A DNA stretch of 64,000 bases, from contig NZ_CAJZAI010000021.1 of NCBI RefSeq assembly GCF_914271435.1, positions 1-64,000 on the forward strand. Direction: 5' to 3'. The notes under the pieces were generated by a model. The model searched no databases and was not told the DNA's origin. It saw nothing but the letters and a program-made list of their open reading frames with translations. Below, piece by piece: positions 18,878 to 27,834 of this stretch; positions within the stretch are counted from its first letter, which is position 1, and every line of letters starts with the position of its first letter. The position numbers were made by a program, and so were the translations under genes. The stretch comes from Cupriavidus laharis (GTDB lineage Bacteria; Pseudomonadota; Gammaproteobacteria; Burkholderiales; Burkholderiaceae).

Positions 18878-19705
18878 ATGCCTGTCTCACGTGTGTGGAA
18901 GCCGGCACCGGCGCAAACCCAAGCCCTGGGAGACACATACACCAACCCGCCGCGCTATGTGCACTTTGATCGCGGCCCCATGCCGGTCACCGCGATGGCC
19001 GCCGACTACCAGCCCGGCGACGTCACGGCCCGGCACCAGCATCCGCATGCCCAGCTGATCCATGCCGTGCACGGTGTGATGGTCGTGTCGACCGACGAGG
19101 GGCAGTGGATCGTGCCGCCTACGCGCGGGATGTGGATGCCCGGTGGCACCGTGCACTGGATCCGCATGGTGGGACAGGTGCAGATGCGCACCGCGTACAT
19201 CCGGCCCGACGCGGCGCCGGACCTGCCGCTGCGCTGCACCGTGCTCGGCATTTCGCCGCTGCTGCGCGAACTGATCCTGGCCGCAATCGATGTTCCCCTG
19301 CCCTACATGGCTGATTCGCGCGACGGGCGGCTGATGCGGTTGCTGCTCGATGAGGTGGTGTTGGTGCCTACGCTGCCGTTGCACCTGCCGCATCCGGTTG
19401 ATGCCGGGCTGCGGCAGATCTGCGATGCCATCGTCGCCGCGCCCGATACGCCATTGACGCTGGCCGACTGGAGCGAACGACTGGGCGTCGACCCCAAGAC
19501 CATCCAGCGTCGCTTCGCGCGGGAAACCGGGATGACGTTCGGGCAGTGGCGGCAGCAGGCGCGGTTGCTCGCGGCGCTGGAGAAGCTGGCCGCCGGCAGC
19601 AAGGTGGTGGATGTGGCGCTGGATCTGGGGTACGAGAGTCCGAGCGCGTTTGCGACGATGTTCAAGAAGCAGTTTGGCGTGCCGCCAAGTGCGTTCTTCC
19701 GGTAA
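18878..19705 (+). CDS. AraC-family transcriptional regulator with N-terminal cupin
   Basis: A 275-residue regulator. The cupin domain (~residues 30-110) carries the HQHPHAQLIHAVHGVM metal-type motif. The C-terminal double helix-turn-helix (~residues 175-272) reads LTLADWSERLGVDPKTIQRR and VALDLGYESPSAFATMFKK. GGAGAAAAGG precedes the ATG. It is divergent from the Fsr-type exporter. The layout is like E. coli NimR/NimT, where a cupin-AraC protein represses an adjacent MFS exporter, so local control of the exporter is the best guess. Confidence 0.9.
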   Translation: MPVSRVWKPAPAQTQALGDTYTNPPRYVHFDRGPMPVTAMAADYQPGDVTARHQHPHAQLIHAVHGVMVVSTDEGQWIVPPTRGMWMPGGTVHWIRMVGQVQMRTAYIRPDAAPDLPLRCTVLGISPLLRELILAAIDVPLPYMADSRDGRLMRLLLDEVVLVPTLPLHLPHPVDAGLRQICDAIVAAPDTPLTLADWSERLGVDPKTIQRRFARETGMTFGQWRQQARLLAALEKLAAGSKVVDVALDLGYESPSAFATMFKKQFGVPPSAFFR

Positions 19706-19760
19706 GCCTGCTGCGGCCGCTTACAGCCACTTACGGCCACCGATACCCATGCGTACCGGG

Positions 19761-20984
19761 TTACCGCGCCAGGTAACGCTCCACCAGCCTCGTCCAGTAC
19801 GCCGCGCCGACCGTCAGGTTCTCGTCGTTGAAGTCGTAGCCGGGGTTGTGCAGCAATGGCTGGTTCGCGCCGTTGCCCAGCCGCACGAAGCATCCGGGCC
19901 GCTGCTGCAGGAAGTAGGCGAAGTCTTCGCTGCCCGTGATGCGCGCGGCCTGCGCCACCACCTTGTCGGCGCCGACGAGTTCCTCCGCAATCTGCCGCGC
20001 GAACTCGGTTTCACGCTCGCTGTTGATCAGCACCGGGTAGCCGTGCACATAGTTCACATCGGCCACGGCGCCGTAACCCTCGGCCTGGGAGATCGCCAGC
20101 TGGCGGATGCGGGTCTCCAGCGAGGCCCGCACTTCCGGGCTGAACGAACGTACGCTGATTTCCATGCGCGCGCTGTCCGGGATCACATTCGGGGCATGGC
20201 CCGCGTGCAGCGTGCCGATCGTGACCACTGCCGTTTCGTTCGGGTCGACATAGCGCGACACCACCGACTGCAGCGCCATCACCAGGCTGCCGGCCACCAG
20301 GATCGGGTCGACCGACTGGTGCGGGCGTGCCGCGTGGCCGCCCTTGCCGCGGATGGTGATGGTCACCGTGTCGCACGCCGCCATGAACGGGCCCGAGCGG
20401 AACAGGAAGTGCCCCTGCTCCACGCCCGGATGGTTGTGCAGGCCGAAGACGGCGTCACACGGAAAGCGTTCGAACAGGCCGTCGGCCAGCATGCGCTCGG
20501 CCCCGCCGCCAGCGCCGATTTCCTCGGCAGGCTGGAAGATCATGTGGACCGTGCCGTTGAAGTTGCGCGTGCGTGCCAGATGCTTGGCGGCGCCGAGCAG
20601 GATGGCGGTGTGGCCGTCGTGCCCGCAGGCATGCATACGGCCCTCGCTGGCGCTCGCATAGGGCAGGCCGGTACGCTCATGGATGGGCAGCGCGTCCATG
20701 TCCGCGCGGATGCCGATGCTGCGCCCCCCGGTTCCCGCCTTCAGCGTACCCACCACACCAGTACCGCCCACGCCACGCGTGACCGCGAAGCCCCAGCCCT
20801 CAAGCAGGCTGGCTACCAGCCCGGAGGTACGGACTTCATCAAAGGCGAGTTCAGGATTCTGGTGGATGTTGCGCCGGATGGCTTCGAGTTCGGCGCGGCT
20901 GTCCAGGGTGTCGGCCAGCGCGCAGAAGCGGCGCTTGAGCGTGGTACCAAGGTAAGACTCGATCTCTGGGGCGTGCTCGGACAT
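19761..20984 (-). CDS. M20 family amidohydrolase (hippurate-hydrolase type)
   Basis: A 407-residue dinuclear metallo-amidohydrolase of the M20D/aminoacylase class, cleaving N-acyl or N-carbamoyl amino-acid-like amides. Metal-site motifs are visible: HACGHDGHT (~residues 118-126), the catalytic Glu pair in QPAEEIGAG (~152), GLHNHPG (~183) and a terminal His in LLHNPGYDFNDE. The lid/dimerisation domain lies in between (~200-310). No signal peptide is present. It is the last minus-strand gene of the GntR-controlled island and has its own upstream operator-like repeats (21141-21181). The substrate is unknown. Confidence 0.88.
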   Translation of the reverse strand: MSEHAPEIESYLGTTLKRRFCALADTLDSRAELEAIRRNIHQNPELAFDEVRTSGLVASLLEGWGFAVTRGVGGTGVVGTLKAGTGGRSIGIRADMDALPIHERTGLPYASASEGRMHACGHDGHTAILLGAAKHLARTRNFNGTVHMIFQPAEEIGAGGGAERMLADGLFERFPCDAVFGLHNHPGVEQGHFLFRSGPFMAACDTVTITIRGKGGHAARPHQSVDPILVAGSLVMALQSVVSRYVDPNETAVVTIGTLHAGHAPNVIPDSARMEISVRSFSPEVRASLETRIRQLAISQAEGYGAVADVNYVHGYPVLINSERETEFARQIAEELVGADKVVAQAARITGSEDFAYFLQQRPGCFVRLGNGANQPLLHNPGYDFNDENLTVGAAYWTRLVERYLAR

Positions 20985-21140
20985 GGCATTGCTCTTCTGG
21001 CAGGTACTGCAGGACGATCAGAACACCGCCCTTGGAAACAGTATTTCACGCAGAAATCGCAACGGAAATGCCAACTTCCGGATTTCCTGTAAATCGATGT
21101 AATCCGGCCCTTTTCGGCACCGGAACTGTTGCTCTCAGGG

Positions 21141-21181
21141 AACGCTTTGTATGGAAACCCAACGCTTTGTATGAAAGCGTT
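21141..21181. promoter_or_regulatory. Tandem and palindromic operator-like repeats
   Basis: The 13-mer AACGCTTTGTATG occurs twice, exactly 20 bp apart (21141 and 21161). The second copy continues into a perfect inverted repeat, AACGCTTT - 5 nt - AAAGCGTT (21161-21181). The block lies in the 244-bp gap upstream of the M20 hydrolase start and downstream of the FAH gene. A regulator-binding site for the hydrolase promoter is the likely reading; the cognate factor is unknown. Confidence 0.6.
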
Positions 21182-21228
21182 TCGATGGGGAACCCTGGCG
21201 GGCGCCTTGCACGCCCGCCATGCACACC

Positions 21229-22071
21229 TCACTCGTACGCCACCACCTTCTGTGTCTGCACGCCCAGGCCCTCGACGCCCAGCCGCATAGTGTCGCCAGC
21301 CTTCAGGAAGCGCGGCGGCTTGAAGCCCATGCCCACGCCCGGCGGCGTGCCCGTGGCAATCAGGTCGCCGGGCTGCAGCGTCATGAAGCGGCTCACGTAG
21401 CTGACCACCGTGGCCACGTCAAAGACCATGGTCGCGGTGCTGCCTTTCTGCACGCGCTCGCCGTTGACCTCCAGCCACAGGCCAAGCGCCTGCGGATCGG
21501 GCACTTCGTCACGCGTCACCAGCCAGGGGCCGACCGGGCAGAACGTGTCGCAGCCCTTGCCCTTGTCCCAGGTGCCGCCGCGCTCAATCTGGAACTCTCG
21601 CTCCGACACGTCGTTGACCACGCAGTAGCCGGCGACATGGCTCAGCGCATCCTCGCGCGAGACATTGCGCGCGGTGGTGCCGATCACCACGCCTAGCTCC
21701 ACCTCCCAGTCGGACTTCAGCGAACCGTAGGGCAGCATCACGTCGTCGTCCGGGCCGTTGAGCGAGCTGTTGGCCTTCAGGAAGACGATCGGCTCAGCCG
21801 GCAACGGCATGCCCGCTTCGGCCGCGTGGTCCGCGTAGTTCAGGCCGATTGCGATGATCTTGCCGATGCCGGTCCAGGGCACGCCGAAACGCGCACCTTC
21901 CACTACCGGCAGCTTGCCGGTGTCCACCTGCGCCAGGCGCGCCAGCGCGTCCGGCGCCAGGTGCGCGGCGTTGATGTCGGCAACCACGCCGGACAGGTCG
22001 CGCACCTTGCCCTGCGCGTCGATCAGGCCCGGGCGCTCGGCGCCGGGCTGGCCAGTTCTTACCAGTTTCAT
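21229..22071 (-). CDS. Fumarylacetoacetate hydrolase family protein
   Basis: A 280-residue FAH-fold metalloenzyme that cleaves or hydrates a 2-oxo- or beta-diketo acid. Conserved segments are IAIGLNYADHAAEAG (~residue 73), the SDWEVELGVVIG metal-ligand run (Glu residues ~122-124), GYCVVNDVSEREFQ and the C-terminal GDLIATGTPPGVGMG. Paralogues are often annotated ureidoglycolate lyase or 2-hydroxyhepta-2,4-diene-1,7-dioate isomerase; the fold does not fix the substrate. It overlaps the GntR gene by 4 bp (ATGA) and so is translationally coupled to it. Confidence 0.9.
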   Translation of the reverse strand: MKLVRTGQPGAERPGLIDAQGKVRDLSGVVADINAAHLAPDALARLAQVDTGKLPVVEGARFGVPWTGIGKIIAIGLNYADHAAEAGMPLPAEPIVFLKANSSLNGPDDDVMLPYGSLKSDWEVELGVVIGTTARNVSREDALSHVAGYCVVNDVSEREFQIERGGTWDKGKGCDTFCPVGPWLVTRDEVPDPQALGLWLEVNGERVQKGSTATMVFDVATVVSYVSRFMTLQPGDLIATGTPPGVGMGFKPPRFLKAGDTMRLGVEGLGVQTQKVVAYE

Positions 22072-22805
22072 TGTCTTCCCTTGGATGGATTGGCTTGGCG
22101 ATCGGCCGCCCCCGCGAGCGAGCGCGCGACCACGGTCAGCACTTCGTTGGCAGTGTTCTCGGAATGCCGGCGCAGCACCTGCGCGAGCCGCGGGCGGCCG
22201 GGCTCGCGCAGCGCGGCCATGATTTCCTCATGTTCCTCATGCGACTCCTGCCAGCGCAGCGTATCCGCATTGGCGGCGCCGCGTGCGCGGTGCACCTTGC
22301 TCATCAGCGTGGCATAGACGCCAGCCAGCACCGGGTTGGCGGCCCCGTCGATGATGAGCTGGTGGATTTCCTGGTTGATGCGGAAATAGTCGGTGCGCCG
22401 CCCCGCCGCATGCGCTTCGATCATGGCCTGGTGCCGCCGCTCCAGCTTGGCCTGCGCGGCTTCGTTCAGTCGCTGCGCGGCCAGCTCCCCGGCCGTTGCC
22501 TCCAGGCCATGCAGCGTCTCGAAGGTGGCCCGCAGTTCGTCCAGGTCCAGTGGCGCGACACGGTAGCCAATGTACTGCCGGTGCAGCACCAGCCCTTCGG
22601 CCACCAGCACCTTGAGCGCCTCGCGCAGCGGCGTCTTCGAGACATCGAATGCCTCGCAGAAGGCCCGCTCGTCGATGCGCTCGCCGGGCGGCAGTTCACC
22701 CTCTTCGATCATCGTGCGCAGCCGCGCCGCGATTTCGGCCGACATGCCCAGCGTGCGCAGACGGGCGGTTTTCGGGAGCGTTTGTGTCACAGAGATCACC
22801 AGCAT
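22068..22805 (-). CDS. GntR-family regulator (FadR/FCD subfamily)
   Basis: A 245-residue regulator. The winged helix at ~residues 20-90 reads GERIDERAFCEAFDVSKTPLREALKVLVAEGLV. The all-helical FCD ligand domain covers ~100-230, with the metal-binding pattern Asp (RTDYFRINQEIHQLI), His and ..SHEEHEEI. It is divergent from the MFS importer and co-translated with the FAH enzyme. A perfect palindrome overlaps the importer's -35 element, consistent with ligand-relieved repression of both arms. The start at 22805 has no clear ribosome site; the ATG at 22745 is an alternative. Confidence 0.92.
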   Translation of the reverse strand: MLVISVTQTLPKTARLRTLGMSAEIAARLRTMIEEGELPPGERIDERAFCEAFDVSKTPLREALKVLVAEGLVLHRQYIGYRVAPLDLDELRATFETLHGLEATAGELAAQRLNEAAQAKLERRHQAMIEAHAAGRRTDYFRINQEIHQLIIDGAANPVLAGVYATLMSKVHRARGAANADTLRWQESHEEHEEIMAALREPGRPRLAQVLRRHSENTANEVLTVVARSLAGAADRQANPSKGRQ

Positions 22806-22875
22806 GGAGAATTTGCACCACTAGAAGGCTAACACACCCAAAATTGTGCAACTTCATCACAGTAAAATCAATGAC

Positions 22876-22890
22876 TTACAAGAGTTGTAA
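22876..22890. promoter_or_regulatory. Probable GntR operator
   Basis: TTACAA-GAG-TTGTAA is a perfect 15-bp palindrome whose right arm is also the -35 hexamer of the divergent MFS promoter. Size and symmetry suit a FadR-type dimer, and it lies 71 bp from the GntR start. Confidence 0.6.
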
Positions 22891-22913
22891 TTACAGATTA
22901 CGTATCCTATACT
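22885..22913 (+). promoter_or_regulatory. Sigma-70 promoter of the MFS/hydantoinase operon
   Basis: TTGTAA (22885-22890), a 17-nt spacer, then TATACT (22908-22913). This is a good match to the consensus in an otherwise GC-rich region, 64 nt before the MFS start. Confidence 0.7.
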
Positions 22914-22977
22914 CCGGCCAGTTGCGCGACACAACCTACAAACGCCTCAACCGAAGGACCCAAGGAGACAACCTGTC

Positions 22978-24276
22978 ATGCAAACGACAAGCCAAGCCGG
23001 CACCCTCACAGCCACGCGCAGCGGCGTGCGCTGGAAGATCTTCCTGATGATGCTGATGCTCGTGGCGATCAACTACATCGACCGCGCATCGCTGTCGGTG
23101 GCCATGCCGCTGATCGCCAAGGAGTTCGACCTCAATCCCGCCATGCAGGGGCTGATCCTCAGTTCCTTCTTCTGGACCTACGCATTCATGCAGATCCCGG
23201 GCGGGATGCTGGCCGACAAGTACAAGCCGCGCATCGTGATCGCCTGCGCCACTGTTTGCTGGGGCTTCTTCCAGGCAATCGCGGCGGTCTGCACCAACGC
23301 CACCTCGCTGCTGCTCACGCGGCTCGGGCTGGGCGCCTCCGAAGCGCCGATCTACCCGGCCGGCGGCAAGCTCAATGCCATCTGGATGACGCAGAACGAA
23401 CGCGGCCGCGGCGCCACGCTGCTTGACGGCGGCGCGCCGCTGGGCGCAGCGCTCGGTTCCCTCATCATTGCCGGGCTGATCAGCGAACTGGGATCGTGGC
23501 GCATGTCGTTCGTGGTCGCCGGCGTCGGCACCGTGCTCGCCGGCTTCGTGGCCTGGTGGTACATCCGCAATTCGCCGCGCGAACACGGTGGCGTCAACGA
23601 GCTGGAAGCGCGCCACATCGAGGAGGCGCATGCCCGCGAGCACAGCGCCGAGCCGACCAACCTGTCGGGCCGTTCGCTTGATTTCTTCAAGTACCGCTCG
23701 GTGTGGTGCATGGCCATCAGCTGGATGTGCTTCAACGCCGTCTTCTACGGCCTGCTCACCTGGATGCCGACCTACCTGAGCAAGGCACGCGGCTTTGATC
23801 TGAAGACGATGGGTGGTGCGAGCTTCCTGATCTTCATGAGCGGCTTCGTCGGCGAACTCGTCGGCGGCTGGATCGCCGACAAGTGGAAGGAAGCCGGCGG
23901 CCGCCCCAACGTGGTGATGCGCACGCTGTTCGGCATCGCCGCCGTGGTGGCTACGGTGTCGATCTTCTCGGTAGCCTATGTCAGCAGCGCAGTGCTCGTG
24001 GTGGCGCTGCTCTCCTCCACCATGTTCTTCCTGCGCTGGTGCGGCCTGTTCTGGTCCGTGCCGTCGATGCTGGGCACCCGCAACAAGGTTGGCTTCCTGG
24101 GCGGCCTGATGAACCTGGGCGGCAATATCGCCGGCATCAGCGTGCCCATCATCGTCGGCCTGATCGTGCAGGCCACGGGCTCCTACTTCCTGGCGCTGAT
24201 GTTCTTCGCGGCAGCCGGCGTTGGCCTGCTGCTGGCCTCCACGTCGATCGACTACGAAAAGAAGATCCCGGTCTGA
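22978..24276 (+). CDS. MFS transporter, anion:cation symporter (ACS) family
   Basis: A 432-residue, 12-helix importer of organic anions by proton symport. ACS features are the N-terminal NYIDRASLSVAMPLI, QIPGGMLADKYKPR between helices 2 and 3, and LGLGASEAPIYPAGGKLNAIW. Close families take up hexuronates, glucarate and similar carboxylates. AAGGAGA precedes the ATG. It is the first gene of the plus-strand arm of the island, driven by the promoter at 22885, and is the likely entry point of the substrate. Confidence 0.9.
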   Translation: MQTTSQAGTLTATRSGVRWKIFLMMLMLVAINYIDRASLSVAMPLIAKEFDLNPAMQGLILSSFFWTYAFMQIPGGMLADKYKPRIVIACATVCWGFFQAIAAVCTNATSLLLTRLGLGASEAPIYPAGGKLNAIWMTQNERGRGATLLDGGAPLGAALGSLIIAGLISELGSWRMSFVVAGVGTVLAGFVAWWYIRNSPREHGGVNELEARHIEEAHAREHSAEPTNLSGRSLDFFKYRSVWCMAISWMCFNAVFYGLLTWMPTYLSKARGFDLKTMGGASFLIFMSGFVGELVGGWIADKWKEAGGRPNVVMRTLFGIAAVVATVSIFSVAYVSSAVLVVALLSSTMFFLRWCGLFWSVPSMLGTRNKVGFLGGLMNLGGNIAGISVPIIVGLIVQATGSYFLALMFFAAAGVGLLLASTSIDYEKKIPV

Positions 24277-24368
24277 CCGGCCCTGCGCACCGCTCCCTAC
24301 AAGCCACATCCGCACCCGCCGCGCCGGCATCCGTCCAACGGACAGCGCGGCGGCGGAGGAGACACATC

Positions 24369-25565
24369 ATGACTCGCATCCCCCGCATGCTGGCAGCCGC
24401 CGTGCTGGCCCTCGGCGCCCTGCAGCTCCATGCCGCCCCATCGGCGCCCGCCCGCGCCAGCGCCGACGGCATCCCGACCGCACAGCCCGAAGCTGTCGGC
24501 GTCGACTCGGCCAGGCTCGTAGCCTTGTCCGAGTGGATTCGCCGCGACAAGCTCGACGTGCGCAGCCTGCTTGTCATCAAGGACGGCAAGCTCGTGTTCG
24601 AGCGCTACGGCGACGGCCTCTCGCGCGACTACAACCATGAGCTGTATTCCGTCACCAAGTTCATCAGCGCCCTGCTGGTCGGTACGCTGGTCGGAGACGG
24701 CAAGCTCAAGGCCGAGGACGCCCCCGCTGCCCGCCTTGCCGCGGCACGCCCCGATCTTGCGCCGGCGCTTGCCAACAAGCAGGCTATCCAGTTGCGTCAC
24801 CTGATGTCGATGTCGAGCGGGCTGTCGTACAAGCTCGTGGAAGGCACCGACACGCTCTACTACGGCGTGCCCGACCGGCTCAAGGTCGCGGCCTCCGCCA
24901 GCGTGCGCGTCGCGCCTGGTACCGAGTTCGACTACATCGACGTCAATCCCGTGCTCGTCGGCGCCACCATCAGCCAGGTTACCGGCCTGCCGGAGCAGCA
25001 ATATGCCGAGCAACGCCTGTTCAGGCCGCTCGGCATGCAGCACTACCGCTGGGACGGCGCCGATGGCAAGGGCGCGGTCTCCGGTGGCTGGGGCCTGCGC
25101 CTGCGCTCCATCGACATGGCGCGGCTCGGCATGCTGATGCTGAACCAGGGCCGCTGGAACGGCCAGCAGGTCGTGCCGGCATCGTGGGTCGCCCGCATGA
25201 CCACGCCGTCCGGACCGGCGCCGGACTATGGCTTCTACTGCTGGGTCAACAACATCGTGAAGAGCGAGCGCGAATTCAGCGCCATGGGCTACAAGGGCCA
25301 GTTCATCACCGTGCTGCCAAAGCAGAACGCGGTCATCGTGATGAACAGCATCATGTCCACGCAAGGCGGCCTGCGCGACGCGGAATACCTCGACCTGTAC
25401 CGGCGCATGGTGAACGACTACGTGCTGCCCGCGCTGCAGGCCGGCAACGCCGTGCACCTCGACGCCGCGCGACAAGCAGCGCTGCAGAAGGAACTCGAAC
25501 TGGCACGCACCAGCCAGCGCGTGCCCGGCACCGCCCTCGCCTTCAACGACAAGCCCGAACAGTAA
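24369..25565 (+). CDS. Secreted serine hydrolase, beta-lactamase family
   Basis: 398 residues. The signal peptide is ~residues 1-23 (hydrophobic run, cut at LHA-AP). The class C beta-lactamase/esterase fold has the nucleophile in the SxxK motif S94-V-T-K97, a Tyr motif around FDYIDVN (~178) and a YKGQ run in place of KTG. Such enzymes hydrolyse esters, amides or D-amino-acid peptides in the periplasm. It lies 92 nt downstream of the MFS gene and in the same direction, so it may process an extracytoplasmic precursor before uptake (inference). A longer upstream reading frame exists but has no signal peptide and overlaps the transporter, so it was rejected. Confidence 0.88.
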   Translation: MTRIPRMLAAAVLALGALQLHAAPSAPARASADGIPTAQPEAVGVDSARLVALSEWIRRDKLDVRSLLVIKDGKLVFERYGDGLSRDYNHELYSVTKFISALLVGTLVGDGKLKAEDAPAARLAAARPDLAPALANKQAIQLRHLMSMSSGLSYKLVEGTDTLYYGVPDRLKVAASASVRVAPGTEFDYIDVNPVLVGATISQVTGLPEQQYAEQRLFRPLGMQHYRWDGADGKGAVSGGWGLRLRSIDMARLGMLMLNQGRWNGQQVVPASWVARMTTPSGPAPDYGFYCWVNNIVKSEREFSAMGYKGQFITVLPKQNAVIVMNSIMSTQGGLRDAEYLDLYRRMVNDYVLPALQAGNAVHLDAARQAALQKELELARTSQRVPGTALAFNDKPEQ

Positions 25566-25630
25566 GCCCAAAAACAAACAGCGGAGCGCCGCGCATGACG
25601 GCGCCCGCACCACTCCTGAGAACTACTGCA

Positions 25631-26359
25631 ATGACCAAGCAAATCCGCCTCGGCATGCTGACGCCGTCTTCCAACACCGCGCTCGAACCGATTACCAGCG
25701 CGATGGTCAGCGGCCTGCCCAATGTGAGCGCGCATTTCTCGCGCTTCACCGTTACCGAGATCTCGCTGCGCGACCAGGCACTGGGCCAGTTCGACCTGGA
25801 GAAGATTCTGGGCGCCGCCCGCCTGCTGGCCGACGCGCGTGTCGACGTGATCGCGTGGAACGGTACGTCGTCGGGCTGGCTCGGCTTCGACAAGGATGAA
25901 GCGCTGTGCAAGCAGATCACCGAAGCCACCGGCATCCCCGCCACTACGTCGGTCCTGGCGCTCAACGAGATCCTGGAGAAGACCGGCGCGCGCCGCTTCG
26001 GCCTGGCCACGCCGTATCTCGACGATGTGCAGCAACGCATCATCGCCAACTACCAGCGCAGCGGCTTCGACTGCTCGGCCGAGCGCCACCTGGACCTGCA
26101 CGTGAACTACAGCTTCGCCGAGGTGGAAGAGGACACCATCCGCACCATGGTGCGCGAACTCGCCGAAGAAAAGCCGCAGGCCATCACCACGTTCTGCACC
26201 AACTTGCGCGCTGCGCACCTGGTGGAAGCGCTGGAAGCCGAGACCGGCATTCCCGTGTACGACACCATCTCCACGGTGGTGTGGAAGTCGCTGCGCCTGG
26301 CGGGCGTGGATACGCGTGCGCTGACCGGCTGGGGCCGGCTGTTCCGCGAAGTCGAGTAA
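25631..26359 (+). CDS. Arylmalonate-decarboxylase-like Asp/Glu racemase superfamily enzyme
   Basis: 242 residues of the maleate isomerase/arylmalonate decarboxylase family. The N-terminus TPSSNTALEP is typical. Racemases and maleate isomerases need two cysteines. Here the first position is Gly78 (in WNGTSSG) and only the second Cys remains, Cys189 (in TFCTNLR). This is the arrangement I recall for arylmalonate decarboxylase (Gly74/Cys188), and the ATPYLDDV and GWGRLF segments also resemble it. A cofactor-free decarboxylase acting on a malonate-type diacid is therefore the best guess; Asp/Glu racemization is unlikely. It lies 26 nt upstream of the dihydropyrimidinase. Confidence 0.75.
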   Translation: MTKQIRLGMLTPSSNTALEPITSAMVSGLPNVSAHFSRFTVTEISLRDQALGQFDLEKILGAARLLADARVDVIAWNGTSSGWLGFDKDEALCKQITEATGIPATTSVLALNEILEKTGARRFGLATPYLDDVQQRIIANYQRSGFDCSAERHLDLHVNYSFAEVEEDTIRTMVRELAEEKPQAITTFCTNLRAAHLVEALEAETGIPVYDTISTVVWKSLRLAGVDTRALTGWGRLFREVE

Positions 26360-26385
26360 GGCAGCGACGTCAACGAATCGGACTG

Positions 26386-27810
26386 ATGACCATGCCCGCA
26401 GACAACAACCTCGACCTCGTGATCCGCAATGCAGACGTGGTCACCGCTTCCGACCGCTTCCAGTGCGATATCGGCGTGCGCGACGGCCGCATCGTCGCGC
26501 TCGGCCAGGGCCTGCCACAAGGCAACCGCGAAGTCGATGCCACCGGCCTGCTCGCGCTGCCCGGCGGCGTGGACGGCCACTGCCACCTGGACCAGCCCAT
26601 GCCGGACGGCATGCGCATGGCAGATGACTTCTTCACCGGCACGCGCGCTGCGGTGTGCAGCGGCACCACCACGGTGATCCCGTTCGCCGCGCAGGAAAAG
26701 GGCGCTTCGCTCAAGGCAGCGGTCGCGGACTACCACCGCCGCGCCGAAGGACGCGCCGTGATCGACTACGCGTTCCACCTGATCGTGGCCGACCCCACGC
26801 CCGCCGTGCTGCAGGACGAACTGCCCGCGCTGATCCGCAAGGGCTACACCTCGTTCAAGGTCTACATGACCTATGACGACCTCAAGCTGTCGGACCGCGA
26901 AATGCTGGACGTGTTCGACGTCGCGCGTGAGCACAAGGCGCTCGTGATGGTCCATGCCGAGAACGCGGACTGCATCTCGTGGCTGACCGACAAACTGGTC
27001 GGGGAAGGGCGCATCGCCCCGCGCTTCCACGGTATCGCGCGTCCCGCCGCGGTCGAGCGCGAGGCCACGCACCGCGCCATCACGTTTGCCGAACTCGTCG
27101 ATGTGCCGATCCTGATCGTGCATGTCTCCGGCAAGGAAGCGATCGAGCAGATCCGCTGGGCGCAGGGCAGGGGACTGAAGATCCTGGCCGAGACCTGCCC
27201 GCAGTACCTGTACCTCACCGCCGATGACCTGGGCCTACCCGGCGACGATGGCTACGAGGGCGCCAAATGCGTGTGCAGCCCGCCGCCGCGCGACCCGGAG
27301 AACCAGGCCGCCGTGTGGCGCGCGCTGGTGAACGGCGTGTTCAGCGTATTCTCGTCGGACCATGCGCCGTTCAGCTACGACGATCCGCAGGGCAAGAAAC
27401 CTGGCGGCACCGAACAATCGTTCGACCACATTCCCAATGGCGTGCCGGGCATCGAAACGCGCCTGCCGCTGCTGTTCGACGGCGTGGCACGCGGCAAGCT
27501 GTCGCTGCACCAGTTCGTCGAGCTGACGTCGTACCGTCCGGCCAAGATCTATGGATTGTATCCGCGCAAGGGCACCATCGCGGTCGGCGCCGATGCGGAC
27601 ATCGTGCTGTGGGATCCCGCGCGCAAGGTCCGCATCACCAACAGCGCGCTGCATCACGCGGTCGACTACACGCCGTACGAAGGCATCGAGGTCACCGGCT
27701 GGCCTGTGACCTGCTTCTCGCGCGGCGACATGCTGGTGCGCAACGGCGAATACCTGGAGCCCGCAGCCGGGCGCGGCAGGTTCCTCGAAGCCGGGCAACC
27801 CGAGGTCTGA
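26386..27810 (+). CDS. Dihydropyrimidinase / D-hydantoinase
   Basis: A 474-residue cyclic-amide hydrolase of the amidohydrolase superfamily, opening dihydropyrimidine, hydantoin or related imide rings to N-carbamoyl acids. The full binuclear metal site is visible: His65 and His67 (DGHCHLD), the carboxylatable Lys158 (SFKVYMTY), His190 (MVHAEN), His246 (IVHVSG) and Asp325 (SSDHAPF). The length is normal for the family. The start is one of two in-frame ATGs (26386 or 26392). It sits between the decarboxylase-like enzyme and the racemase-family protein, forming a hydantoinase-type catabolic unit. Exact substrate not determinable. Confidence 0.92.
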   Translation: MTMPADNNLDLVIRNADVVTASDRFQCDIGVRDGRIVALGQGLPQGNREVDATGLLALPGGVDGHCHLDQPMPDGMRMADDFFTGTRAAVCSGTTTVIPFAAQEKGASLKAAVADYHRRAEGRAVIDYAFHLIVADPTPAVLQDELPALIRKGYTSFKVYMTYDDLKLSDREMLDVFDVAREHKALVMVHAENADCISWLTDKLVGEGRIAPRFHGIARPAAVEREATHRAITFAELVDVPILIVHVSGKEAIEQIRWAQGRGLKILAETCPQYLYLTADDLGLPGDDGYEGAKCVCSPPPRDPENQAAVWRALVNGVFSVFSSDHAPFSYDDPQGKKPGGTEQSFDHIPNGVPGIETRLPLLFDGVARGKLSLHQFVELTSYRPAKIYGLYPRKGTIAVGADADIVLWDPARKVRITNSALHHAVDYTPYEGIEVTGWPVTCFSRGDMLVRNGEYLEPAAGRGRFLEAGQPEV

Positions 27811-27834
27811 ACCAGAATCCATCGCAAATCCATC

